Assembly: GCA_024460105.1 (NCBI GenBank)
Contig: JANFXS010000001.1
Coordinates: 62,001 to 126,000 of the forward strand
Direction: 5' to 3'
From: Anaerotignum faecicola
Lineage (GTDB): Bacteria; Bacillota; Clostridia; Lachnospirales; Anaerotignaceae
DNA length: 64,000 nucleotides
Part shown: positions 17,196 to 25,541 of the stretch, in pieces
Layout of the letters: each line of letters begins with the position of its first letter
Numbering within the stretch: the stretch's first letter is position 1
Program-made: the position numbers and the translations under genes
The notes under the pieces: generated by a model
What the model was told of the DNA's origin: nothing
What the model saw: the letters and a program-made list of their open reading frames with translations, nothing else
Database searches by the model: none

Positions 17196-17695
17196 TATTC
17201 AGTAACCTCCTTTTTTTCATCTTTATTAAAGTCTTTTATAACATCATAAATATTCTGTATATACCTTATGATAAACAAGAACATTCCGATAGGGATAGCC
17301 GCATACATATATCCCATAGGTATACGCATAGCCGGTGAAAGCTGGCCTTTTGAAAGCTGTGTCTGCACAATATCCAAGCCAAACTTGAATATAACGGCGC
17401 AAAGCACAATACTTGCTACCATAACAATAATGTTAAGAACTTTCTGAGCTTTTTTAGGAAGAAGTAAAGCGAACGCTTCTATACCTATATGAGCCCCCTG
17501 CCTTACGCCGTAAGCGCCGCCGAGGAAAGCTGTCCAAACAAGAAGATATCTTGAAGCTTCTTCCGACCATGGAAGTGAAGATTTGATTACAAACCTGAAT
17601 ACAACCTGAATAAATACAATAATAGACATAGCCGCAAGTGTAAAAATGCAGCAATAGCCTTCGAAATTGTTTAAAAATTTCTTAAAATTATCCAA
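17195..17695 (-). CDS. dctQ: TRAP transporter small permease (DctQ)
   Basis: A 166-residue four-helix membrane protein of the DctQ family, which holds the large permease and docks the solute-binding protein. The signature WSEEASRYLLVWTAFLGGAYGVR (split here as WSEEASRYLLVW and FLGGAYGVRQGAHIG) is clear. The start is TTG at 17695, with GGAGGGGCG upstream. It is separated from dctP by a 354-base gap holding a terminator. Confidence 0.93.
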   Translation of the reverse strand: MDNFKKFLNNFEGYCCIFTLAAMSIIVFIQVVFRFVIKSSLPWSEEASRYLLVWTAFLGGAYGVRQGAHIGIEAFALLLPKKAQKVLNIIVMVASIVLCAVIFKFGLDIVQTQLSKGQLSPAMRIPMGYMYAAIPIGMFLFIIRYIQNIYDVIKDFNKDEKKEVTE

Positions 17696-18049
17696 AACGC
17701 CCCTCCTGACTCTGTTCCGTACATTCCCTCAATATATACGGAAAAGCCTTAATAATAATATAATATCCGATAATTTCTATGAATTTTTGGTGCTCAAGCA
17801 GCTTATAATATGTATTAGTACTGTTTGTAAAATGCCTACGAAGTTGTTCCCTATCCCTTAAGAGCCAAACAGTATAAATTAATTCCCTTATTAAATCTTA
17901 AACTTCCAATCCTGCACTTAATAAAAACAGATCTGTCAAAAGCAGTATTCCGCTCAAAAACTGCCCAAATGAATATACATCCCTTCGGGCAGTTTAATTA
18001 CATAAAAACAGTTAAGCCAAATTTTTACCGAAATACAAAAGCCAATCTA
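17696..18049. other. dctP-dctQ intergenic region
   Basis: No gene is present. A hairpin with a T-run sits at the dctP end. I see no clear second promoter for dctQM. Confidence 0.5.
17956..17995 (-). terminator. terminator or attenuator between dctP and dctQ
   Basis: AAACTGCCC and GGGCAGTTT form a stem over a 20-base loop, then TTTTTGAG on the minus strand. It would raise the level of binding-protein mRNA relative to the permeases. Confidence 0.75.
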
Positions 18050-19144
18050 TTATTTGTTTGCTTCGATAACTTCCTGAACCCTTGCATAAATTTCAGGCGA
18101 AACATAGCCTGCCCCTTCCTTAACATAATCAGTATAGATAGATGCCGTAGCTTCCTGGAAAGGTTTTACATCAGGATAATTAACAACCATTCCTCTCTCT
18201 TCAAGCATTTTAAGGCCTTCTTCCGTCTGAATATCAATCTGTTCCCTCTGATAAGGAACCGCTTCATCAGTAGCTTCCTTAACTGCCGCCTGATATTCGG
18301 CAGGAAGCGACTCAAAATAGTCTTTTGAGATGAAAACAGGCGTCGGGCTGTAAAGATGCCCTGTCATAGATAAATACTTTTGAACTTCATCAAACTTATT
18401 TGTTTCAATAATAGGCACAGGATTTTCTTCAGCGTCAATAGTTCCCTGCTGTAAAGCCGTGAAAACTTCACCCATAGCCATAGGAGTAGGGTCTGCTCCC
18501 ATTACCTGGAATGCCGCCATATGCATCTGGTTTTCCATAGTCCTGATTTTAATTCCCTTGAGGTCCTCAGGTTTTTCAATAGGAAGTTTGTTGTTTGTCA
18601 CATTCCTGAAACCGTTTTCAAACCATCCAAGGCCAATGATACCCTGTTCCTCAACCGAGTGGAGTATCTCCAAACCGACTTCGCTGTCAACAACAGCACG
18701 GGCTATTTCGGTTGTTTCAAAAAGGAACGGAAGGTCAAAAACTAAAAACATGTCCGTAAAACCAGAAAGAGGAGCAGTTGAAACGCAAGTCATCTGCAAT
18801 GTTCCGAGCTGAATACCTTCAATAAGGTCACGCTCGCTGCCAAGCTGTGAGTTTCCAAAACAATCAAGCGTAACTTTGCCGTCAGTTTTGGCGCTTACAA
18901 GCTCGCCTATTTTGTTCATGCCAAGCATATAAGGATGCGCGTCAGGAACGGAAGTTCCGGCAATCATTGCATACTCGCCGGATGAAGTTGATGATTCTTC
19001 GCCTTCGGCAGGCGTCTCGCCGTCCGTAGCCGTTTCTTCCTGAGCCGTATCCTCGGCAGGCGCTTCAGTTTTCTCGCTGCATCCCGCAAATACGGCCATA
19101 CATATTGTTGCTGCCATCGCAATTGCTAAAACTCTCTTCTTCAT
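18050..19144 (-). CDS. dctP: TRAP transporter solute-binding protein (DctP), lipoprotein
   Basis: A 364-residue extracellular substrate-binding protein. It has a lipoprotein signal (MKKRVLAIAMAATICMAV, lipobox FAGC), a Glu/Ser/Thr-rich linker to about residue 60, then the DctP fold with HPYMLGMNKIGELVSAKT, GSERDLIEGIQLGTLQM and the substrate-binding arginine region GIKIRTMENQMHMAAF. The ATG at 19144 follows GGAGG at five bases. The GIKIRTM arginine is the conserved carboxylate ligand of the family, so the substrate is probably an organic acid. Confidence 0.94.
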   Translation of the reverse strand: MKKRVLAIAMAATICMAVFAGCSEKTEAPAEDTAQEETATDGETPAEGEESSTSSGEYAMIAGTSVPDAHPYMLGMNKIGELVSAKTDGKVTLDCFGNSQLGSERDLIEGIQLGTLQMTCVSTAPLSGFTDMFLVFDLPFLFETTEIARAVVDSEVGLEILHSVEEQGIIGLGWFENGFRNVTNNKLPIEKPEDLKGIKIRTMENQMHMAAFQVMGADPTPMAMGEVFTALQQGTIDAEENPVPIIETNKFDEVQKYLSMTGHLYSPTPVFISKDYFESLPAEYQAAVKEATDEAVPYQREQIDIQTEEGLKMLEERGMVVNYPDVKPFQEATASIYTDYVKEGAGYVSPEIYARVQEVIEANK

Positions 19145-19532
19145 AAGAACCTCCTCTAAAATAATATTGCTCCAACAGAAGCCGACCGATAATAATGCTA
19201 CCCTCATAACACTATTATGGCAAAAAATTAACTGTCTAATAGTCAAAATAAAGAGCGATATGCACTTTCCCCTTAATTTTTATATTGCTTTACCCTTAAT
19301 ATAAATGCATAAGCTCAATATAATGTAATAAACAGTTTTCAAACTGCAAGGTCATAACCAAACAGTCCCTGTTTTACCGTTTAAAAGCAGTTACAGTAAC
19401 TATTTTCCCCTTTGCAATTTCTATAGTTATTCTACACTAAACACACAATATTTGCAAGCAAAATATAAACAAAAATTAATATAAAATTTCTTAATTGTTA
19501 AAAGTAAATTTAAAATTTTCGTCAAACTACAC
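19145..19532. other. intergenic region upstream of dctP
   Basis: AT-rich and without a gene. A TTGACT lies about 110 bases before dctP, but no well-spaced -10 box pairs with it. No regulator gene is adjacent. Confidence 0.5.
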
Positions 19533-19557
19533 AAAAACAAAGTTTTTTTCTTTGTTT
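19533..19557 (-). terminator. terminator of the HAD hydrolase gene
   Basis: AAACAAAG and CTTTGTTT form an A/T-rich stem, followed on the minus strand by TTTTGTG. It abuts the stop codon. The stem has few G-C pairs, so it is weaker than others here. Confidence 0.45.
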
Positions 19558-20203
19558 ATAAGCCATTTTTTGTATAATACTGACAAAAATCTTTTATATA
19601 ATCATGGCATATAACTCTCATCATAGTTTCTTTATTCCCAGAAAACTCGTCATAAACGCCTACAACCTTCATTCCAGCCCGTTTTGCGCTTTCTGCTGCC
19701 GCCGGTAAGTCCTCAAAAACAACACAGCTATTCGGCATGACATTAAGCCGGTTTGCAGTTTCGATATAAATATCCGGATAAGATTTATTTTTTCCGAATT
19801 CATCAGAATACACAAACACATCAAAATCATCAAATATACCGTGTTTTTTAAGCACGGCTTCACACATTGCCCTCAGGCATGAAGTTGTAACTGCCATTTT
19901 AACGCCCTTTTCCTTCATAGCCTTTATGTATTCGTAAACCCCATTTTTAAGCTTAACGTCCTCGCAATAATGCCTGAAGGCCGCCCCGTTTATTTGCCGG
20001 CCGAGTTCTTCGACCGTAGCCGGTATTTTATACCTTTCAATTATATATTCCAAACATTGCCTGTTATTAAATTTAGATACATGCTCAAGATACTCGTCGT
20101 CTATTTCATGGCCATATTTTTTTAAAACTTCATTGTCGGCTTTTTTCCATACCCACATGGAATTAATGAGCGTGCCGTCAAGATCGAATATTAACGCATC
20201 CAT
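19556..20203 (-). CDS. HAD-superfamily phosphatase, beta-phosphoglucomutase-like
   Basis: A 215-residue cytoplasmic hydrolase. Motif I with the nucleophile is MDALIFDLDGTLINSM; motif II is AVTTSCLRA; motif III/IV is KSYPDIYIETANRL and VVFEDLPAAAESAKRAGMK. The helical cap between residues 20 and 80 is of the C1 type found in phosphoglycolate and sugar-phosphate phosphatases. ATG at 20203 was chosen for GGAGG five bases upstream. Its substrate is not evident, and it stands alone, divergent from the gene at 20322. Confidence 0.88.
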   Translation of the reverse strand: MDALIFDLDGTLINSMWVWKKADNEVLKKYGHEIDDEYLEHVSKFNNRQCLEYIIERYKIPATVEELGRQINGAAFRHYCEDVKLKNGVYEYIKAMKEKGVKMAVTTSCLRAMCEAVLKKHGIFDDFDVFVYSDEFGKNKSYPDIYIETANRLNVMPNSCVVFEDLPAAAESAKRAGMKVVGVYDEFSGNKETMMRVICHDYIKDFCQYYTKNGL

Positions 20204-20321
20204 AAAAACCTCCAAATTAATATAATTTAAAATCCTTCGTATACTACGAATTATTTAATTAAGCATACTTGTAAAATATATTTTTTTTGATAGAATAATA
20301 GTTATTATAAAGGAGAATAAA

Positions 20322-21824
20322 ATGAATTTAAATAATAACGTCAACATAATAGAGCAACTTTATGAAAATTTTATAAATAACTATAAAGAAACAGTTTCGT
20401 CATTTACAGCGGCCGAGAAAAGGGAGTTTGCCAAATTTTCATCCTCTTTTTTTAATAAGTGGTATTTTTCATCCTTATTCGACGATTCCATATTTTCCCC
20501 GTCAAACATAATAAACTCTGTCTGCCACTGCGGGGAAAGCTCGGTTAATTCAGCCCGGCTTGTTAAAAACGGCAGCGGTTTTAATATAATATACGTTTCA
20601 GACACGTTGGAAAACCACAGTTTTATAAACGACTTAAAAGCATTCTGCACCTGTTTTGAGCCGGCCGGAGTATTTGAAAAAAATGCCCCGCCGCAAAATT
20701 ATGCGGATAATATACAAAATATGGATCCCTTTTATTGGAACTACCTTTTTGCTTTAGCCGAAAACAACGGTTTAATAAAGCGCATGCTTTCAATAAATAC
20801 AAACAAATACCAAACCGATCCTTCGGCGTTAAGTTCGTTTTTTTCCATGGACAATACCGAAATGTTGCGACGCCTTTTCGACTCGGCTGTCGGTATTTTT
20901 GTAAACGAATTCTATAAGTCGTCGCATGTTCAAGAAAATATTGTTTCTTGGGAAACAGTAATGGATTTCCTTTGCAATGCCGCGTCGGTAGACGAACTTT
21001 TTGAAAGTATTCTTACAAGCCTGGGGTTTAATCTGGAGAACATTCCACGCCAAAATAAATGTAACGAAAATTCGGAAGAAGCGGAAATGATTATGACTTC
21101 CGCTTACTTCTTGGGCTCCTTAATTTCACAGTGGCTTCTGATGCCTCTTGGCGCATATATGAAACTCATAACGCCTCTGTATACAATGCCGTTTGATTTT
21201 GAAGCCGAAGCGGACTATATCCGTCCCTTTCTTCTTACAGGCTGCGATATATCAAGCGAATTATTTTCTCCCTGCAATTTTTTTGCCCTTACATCCATAG
21301 GAGAAAAAGTTTTAAACGCTAAAAATAAAAATTCGGTATTTTCAAGCCTTAATGAAATATTCAGCCAAAAACAAATTAATGCGCTTACATTATCATACTT
21401 GAAAATGAACAAAATTAAAAGTACAAAAAGCCCTGATGCAAATAAAAAACTTTATAAGCTGAAAGTTTTTTATAAAAATGACAGGAATAAATGGAAAATA
21501 ATCGCGGCAGAAGAAAAAACCACATTAGAAAGCATATACATTCATACGCTTTCGTTTTTCGGTATCGAAACTTCAAATAAATATGCTTTCTACTTGATGA
21601 ATAAAGGCAATAATTCAAAAACAGCCGTAAGGATAAACAATCCTGTAAAGTTCCTTATTGACAATGTCAACTGGCTCACTGACAACCTTCTTCTTAAACA
21701 CTCCAACGACAAATCGTCGGATCTAATATTTACCGCCACAAAAAGCGGAAGTTCAAGGAAGAACATGGCCGAGCCGACACTTATAAGGCAAAGCCGTGAA
21801 ATAACTTTTGAAGAGCGCTGCTAA
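20322..21824 (+). CDS. unrecognised 500-residue protein, possible PRiA4b ORF-3-like C-terminal domain
   Basis: A 500-residue soluble protein with no signal peptide. I do not recognise residues 1-360, which are helix-rich and rich in Phe, Asn and Ser. From about residue 375 the segment YKLKVFYKNDRNKWKIIAAE followed by TTLESIYIHTLSFFGI resembles the N-terminal half of PRiA4b ORF-3/TnpR-like domains (strand, WR turn, TLxxLHxxIxxAFG helix), though the usual IWRRI is degenerate. AAAGGAG precedes the ATG. It stands alone, with a CobD-like gene 77 bases downstream. Confidence 0.75.
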   Translation: MNLNNNVNIIEQLYENFINNYKETVSSFTAAEKREFAKFSSSFFNKWYFSSLFDDSIFSPSNIINSVCHCGESSVNSARLVKNGSGFNIIYVSDTLENHSFINDLKAFCTCFEPAGVFEKNAPPQNYADNIQNMDPFYWNYLFALAENNGLIKRMLSINTNKYQTDPSALSSFFSMDNTEMLRRLFDSAVGIFVNEFYKSSHVQENIVSWETVMDFLCNAASVDELFESILTSLGFNLENIPRQNKCNENSEEAEMIMTSAYFLGSLISQWLLMPLGAYMKLITPLYTMPFDFEAEADYIRPFLLTGCDISSELFSPCNFFALTSIGEKVLNAKNKNSVFSSLNEIFSQKQINALTLSYLKMNKIKSTKSPDANKKLYKLKVFYKNDRNKWKIIAAEEKTTLESIYIHTLSFFGIETSNKYAFYLMNKGNNSKTAVRINNPVKFLIDNVNWLTDNLLLKHSNDKSSDLIFTATKSGSSRKNMAEPTLIRQSREITFEERC

Positions 21825-21901
21825 TTAAACCAAAACAATTATATTCACGCCGTTTCAACGGCGTTCAGGAAATACAACAATATAAAAGGCAGGTTTTAAA
21901 A

Positions 21902-22999
21902 ATGGAAAATTTAATTCATCAGCACGGCGGCGATTTAGACGCCATTGAAAGACGGTATGGCATACCTAAAAAGGAAATTGTCGATTTCAGCGGCAATATT
22001 AATCCGCTGGGATTTCCGGAAAGCGTAAAGAAAGAACTTGCAGAAAACCTTGACATCGTTTCCTCTTATCCCGATAAAAACTATACGGCCCTGAAAAAAA
22101 GCATATCTCAATATACCGGCGCGGACTCGGAAAATATCTTTGTCGGCAACGGCTCAACAGAACTTATAAACATTTTTATCACATCGGTAAACGCGAAAAA
22201 AGCCGTTATTCTTGGCCCGGCATATTCTGAATATGAAAACAGCCTGAAAAAATGCGGAAGCGAATTTGAATACTTTCCTCTTGAAGAAAGCCGCGGTTTT
22301 GTAATTGACACAGAAAAACTTCTTTCATACCTTACCGACGGAACCGATTTATTTGTCGCCTGCAACCCCAACAACCCGACGGGTACGGCAATAAACGCCG
22401 TACAAATGGATAAAATACTCCTTCATTGCAAGAAACATAATATATCGGTAATGGTTGATGAAACATACATAGAATTCAGCGATAACATAAACGAAATATG
22501 CTCAATCCCGCTTACAAATAAATATGACAACCTATTTGTTATAAGGGGAGTTTCGAAATTTTTTGCCGCTCCGGGCCTTCGTCTTGGATACGGAATTACA
22601 TCAAGCGCCGGATTCAAAAAACTTATATCCGAAAATCAAGACCCTTGGAGCGTCAACATACTGGCGTCGTTTGCAGGAGAAAGGTTATTCGGCGATAAAG
22701 ATTTTGCCGAAAAGACAAAACTGCTTATATCTTCTGAGCGCCGCAAAGCTTTAGATGAGTTCAGGACATGGAAAAATTTAAAAGCGTACGATTCCAGCTC
22801 AAATTTTATACTTCTTAAACTTTTAACCGACAAAATAACTTCCGCTGAAATATTTGAAAACCTCATACAAAAAAAATACCTTATCAGGGACGCCGAAACA
22901 TTTACGTTTCTGGATAATACATATTTGAGGTTCTGCATATTAACCCCACAGCAAAACTGCGGGCTTATAAAAGAATTGAAGGCTCTTATTGAAGATTAA
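21902..22999 (+). CDS. PLP-dependent aminotransferase, CobD/HisC-like
   Basis: A 365-residue class I/II fold protein. The N-terminus HQHGGDLDAIERRYGIP then VDFSGNINPLGFP is characteristic of CobD-type L-threonine-O-3-phosphate decarboxylases and their relatives. CNPNNPTG, the aspartate in MVDETYIEF and the PLP lysine in RGVSKFFAAPGLRLGY are present. No cobalamin or histidine genes are near, so decarboxylase versus aminotransferase activity cannot be settled. The binding site AGGCAGG is mediocre. A bidirectional terminator follows. Confidence 0.85.
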   Translation: MENLIHQHGGDLDAIERRYGIPKKEIVDFSGNINPLGFPESVKKELAENLDIVSSYPDKNYTALKKSISQYTGADSENIFVGNGSTELINIFITSVNAKKAVILGPAYSEYENSLKKCGSEFEYFPLEESRGFVIDTEKLLSYLTDGTDLFVACNPNNPTGTAINAVQMDKILLHCKKHNISVMVDETYIEFSDNINEICSIPLTNKYDNLFVIRGVSKFFAAPGLRLGYGITSSAGFKKLISENQDPWSVNILASFAGERLFGDKDFAEKTKLLISSERRKALDEFRTWKNLKAYDSSSNFILLKLLTDKITSAEIFENLIQKKYLIRDAETFTFLDNTYLRFCILTPQQNCGLIKELKALIED

Positions 23000-23014
23000 C
23001 TTTTTTTCAAAATA

Positions 23015-23054
23015 AAAAGGCATTTCCTCCCGGTGTCCCCAGGAAATGCCTTTT
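23015..23054. terminator. bidirectional terminator between convergent genes
   Basis: A perfect 14-bp stem (AAAAGGCATTTCCT and complement) with a 12-base loop is flanked by A and T runs on both sides. It serves the CobD-like gene on plus and the BlaR1-like gene on minus. Confidence 0.88.
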
Positions 23055-23058
23055 ATTT

Positions 23059-24861
23059 TTAATTATTGCCGTAATTATTTCCCAAATATGAATTTATCTC
23101 GTTTAGCAGTGCAGAAAAGCGTCCTGCATCTTTGGAATAATCGAAAAGCCTGCCGAAGATTTCTTCAAATTCATCTCTGTTATACGAATAGCTTGTAACT
23201 CCGCCATATTCATCTGAAATTATAAATGTACATTTTCCCATATTTTCAACAGCCGAAAAAAGTATTGCGGCGTTTTTAAACCATATATCAGAATTTAATA
23301 TATCTCCTGTGCTATATCCTGATCTTTCAGAGTAAAAGGCTTTAAGTTCATACGGCTCGTAGCTTGTCTGAAGCTCCGTGCCGCCATCATGCTTTATACC
23401 GTATGGTGTCGGCAAAACCCCGACAATATGCGATACTCTCACGTTATCGCCAATATAATTCGTGCGGTTTTCAGCAACGCTGTTTAAAACTTCTTCTCCC
23501 CATAAAACATTTCCGTCGCCTATATAAAAATATGCATAAATCAGACTGCCGTTTCCGCTGCTGTCAACAACATGCCTGCCAATTCTATATCGGCCGTCAA
23601 TAAGCTTTTTCCCATACATCCCCGATAAATCGGCCTCAAATTTATTTAAAGATACCGTATCCCCGCCGCTGTTTCCCGGTAACGGATTCATTATATCGTT
23701 TCCTTTATCCTCAACAGGTTCCAACCGTTCCCACTTGCCGTCTTTCATTATTTCGAGATAATTTGAATCGGTATACCAATAATCTTTTCCGCTTTCATTG
23801 ACAATGCTTGCCTCGACAATAATTGGCAAGTCGTTTCCGTAAAGCTGTTTTGGCATAAACATATATAACCCCTGTGTTTCCTGCATATTTTCATAAACAG
23901 CGTTTCCTGCGTCCTGCACGGCGTCCTTTTTATTTGTAAGCATTGTACAGGCTGTAAGCGAAATGGCTGCCACGGCTAAAGCTGCCGCTAATATTTTCGG
24001 TTTCTTGAAACCAAGTATATTTTTAACTCTGGCTTTTGTATTGCTTTCAACGAACGAAGCTGCCGCAAAAAAACCGCTTTGTTTCATGGAAAGCGAAAGG
24101 AGAGTTAAAGAATATTCCTTTTTTTCTTCAATGGAATAATCTCTGCATGTACTTTCATCAACGCACATTTCAACATCTTTCGAAAACAGCCAATATCCGA
24201 GCCACACGAGAGGATTAAACCAATGGAGCGCCACTGCTGTAAACGCCAACGGCTTTACAATATTATCAAATCTTTTTATGTGCTCGTATTCATGCATAAT
24301 TACATACCGTTTTTCTTTCTCTGTAAGCCCTGAAGGCAGATAAATACACGGCTTTGCTATTCCAAACAGGAAAGGCCCCGGTATATTTTCACATTCAAAT
24401 ACATTATCGTATAAATTTTTTGCAGGTTTTATAATGCTTTTAACTCGAACTACTTCAGCCGCCACTTTAATTAAAACCGCAAAAACTCCGGCAATCCATA
24501 TAGCTTCCGCCGCATCCCAAAACATATGCCTGTTTTCTTCCTTTGACAGACCATACTCCAAAGTTTCCGATACATAAGCTTCATCGCCAACGTCCTCATA
24601 TGCATAATAATGTAAAGGCTCTGTTTGCACATAACCTGTAGTAACCCTAGGCTCATAACGGACGCTGTCAGGCATGATACTGAAAACAGAATCTATTGTA
24701 AACGGACAAAGCAGTCTGAAAAACACTATTATCCATAGAAAATAAGCGTATATCTTTGGCAGTTTTTTAAAAAACATACGCAATATCAGCACAATACATA
24801 TTATAAGCGATGCATAAAAAGACATTTGAAGCACATTTGAAAATAATTTTTCAATTATCAT
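23059..24861 (-). CDS. BlaR1/MecR1-family M56 metallopeptidase sensor
   Basis: A 600-residue membrane protein. The N-terminal half has about four membrane helices and the M56 zinc site IMHEYEHIKRFDN (HExxH), with CVDEST further on. This class cleaves the BlaI-type repressor after signal binding. After a fifth hydrophobic segment (ILAAALAVAAISLTAC, about residue 290) comes a 290-residue extracytoplasmic domain that is beta-rich and does not look like a penicillin-binding transpeptidase (no SxxK/KTG seen), so the ligand need not be a beta-lactam. Its ATG overlaps the end of blaI by 11 bases. Confidence 0.88.
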   Translation of the reverse strand: MIIEKLFSNVLQMSFYASLIICIVLILRMFFKKLPKIYAYFLWIIVFFRLLCPFTIDSVFSIMPDSVRYEPRVTTGYVQTEPLHYYAYEDVGDEAYVSETLEYGLSKEENRHMFWDAAEAIWIAGVFAVLIKVAAEVVRVKSIIKPAKNLYDNVFECENIPGPFLFGIAKPCIYLPSGLTEKEKRYVIMHEYEHIKRFDNIVKPLAFTAVALHWFNPLVWLGYWLFSKDVEMCVDESTCRDYSIEEKKEYSLTLLSLSMKQSGFFAAASFVESNTKARVKNILGFKKPKILAAALAVAAISLTACTMLTNKKDAVQDAGNAVYENMQETQGLYMFMPKQLYGNDLPIIVEASIVNESGKDYWYTDSNYLEIMKDGKWERLEPVEDKGNDIMNPLPGNSGGDTVSLNKFEADLSGMYGKKLIDGRYRIGRHVVDSSGNGSLIYAYFYIGDGNVLWGEEVLNSVAENRTNYIGDNVRVSHIVGVLPTPYGIKHDGGTELQTSYEPYELKAFYSERSGYSTGDILNSDIWFKNAAILFSAVENMGKCTFIISDEYGGVTSYSYNRDEFEEIFGRLFDYSKDAGRFSALLNEINSYLGNNYGNN

Positions 24862-25216
24862 CGCATGCCTCCTCGATTATGCGTTTAATTTCTTCAGCTT
24901 CCTCAAAATTCAGCTTTCTGTCTTTCAAAAATGCAGAAAGAAACGCCGGAAGCGAATTATTAAAGCTTCTTTCAACTATAAGCCTGCTTTCAATCATCTG
25001 TACCTCTTCCCTTTTGACCAAAGAAGTCACGACGGCATTTTCGTTTTTCAAAATCCCTTTTAAACAAAGTTTCCTCAAAACGGTATATACGGTAGCTTTT
25101 TTCCATCCGAGCTTTTCGAAAGAAAGCTTTACAAGTTCGGTTGACTTCACAGGTTCATTATCCCATACGATGCAGGCAAATTTGTATTCGCCTTCGGCAA
25201 TTTTCAGCCCTTCCAT
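24851..25216 (-). CDS. blaI: BlaI/MecI-family repressor
   Basis: A 121-residue winged-helix repressor: SFEKLGWKKATVYTVLRKLCLKG carries the recognition helix, and the C-terminal helices around LPAFLSAFLKDRKLNFEEAEEIKR form the dimer. The ATG at 25216 has TGGAGGAGG upstream. The larger open frame to 25375 would run through the operator and is not credible. It is coupled to the BlaR1-like gene and sits under a 50-bp palindrome that overlaps its own promoter, so it is very likely autoregulated. Confidence 0.92.
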   Translation of the reverse strand: MEGLKIAEGEYKFACIVWDNEPVKSTELVKLSFEKLGWKKATVYTVLRKLCLKGILKNENAVVTSLVKREEVQMIESRLIVERSFNNSLPAFLSAFLKDRKLNFEEAEEIKRIIEEACDDN

Positions 25217-25233
25217 AAAATCCTCCTCCAAAC

Positions 25234-25283
25234 AAAAAAGGTTTATCGCTATAAACCATAGTCTATAGCAATAAACCTTTTTT
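25234..25283. promoter_or_regulatory. palindromic BlaI operator, also terminator-like
   Basis: Two 20-base arms (AAAAAAGG, then TTTAT, a variable base, and GCTATA) flank a 10-base spacer with one mismatch. It covers the blaI promoter. Read as RNA from pspC it is a hairpin followed by T residues, so it could also terminate the pspC transcript. Confidence 0.75.
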
Positions 25284-25288
25284 GTCAA
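25260..25288 (-). promoter_or_regulatory. blaI-blaR1 promoter
   Basis: On the minus strand TTGACA (25283-25288), 17 bases and TAGACT (25260-25265). The spacer is one arm of the operator. Confidence 0.75.
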
Positions 25289-25298
25289 CACCGTAAAA

Positions 25299-25520
25299 TT
25301 ATTTTTCCGTATACTGCCCGTCAATATACCCGGGTTCTTCAGGTATAATAAACACGCATGCAATATAAAGAACAATTCCCATAAAAAATCCTGTAAAAAT
25401 CGTAAACAACGCCCATATAAGCCTTATAATCGTTACATCAATATTTATATATTCGGCAAGGCCCATGCATACTCCCGAAAGTTTTTTCCCATTTTCAACT
25501 CTGTATAACTTCTTAACCAT
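25299..25520 (-). CDS. PspC-domain membrane protein
   Basis: A 73-residue protein with a PspC domain: LYRVENGKKLSGVCMGLAEY then a helix pair IIRLIWALFTIFTGFFMGIVLYIACVFIIPEE. In proteobacteria PspC is part of the phage-shock response; in Firmicutes such small forms are linked to envelope stress. AAAGGGG precedes the ATG. It lies between radC and blaI on the same strand, possibly ended by the operator hairpin. A second PspC gene is at 36301. Confidence 0.9.
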   Translation of the reverse strand: MVKKLYRVENGKKLSGVCMGLAEYINIDVTIIRLIWALFTIFTGFFMGIVLYIACVFIIPEEPGYIDGQYTEK

Positions 25521-25541
25521 ATATATTCCCCTTTCTAACTG

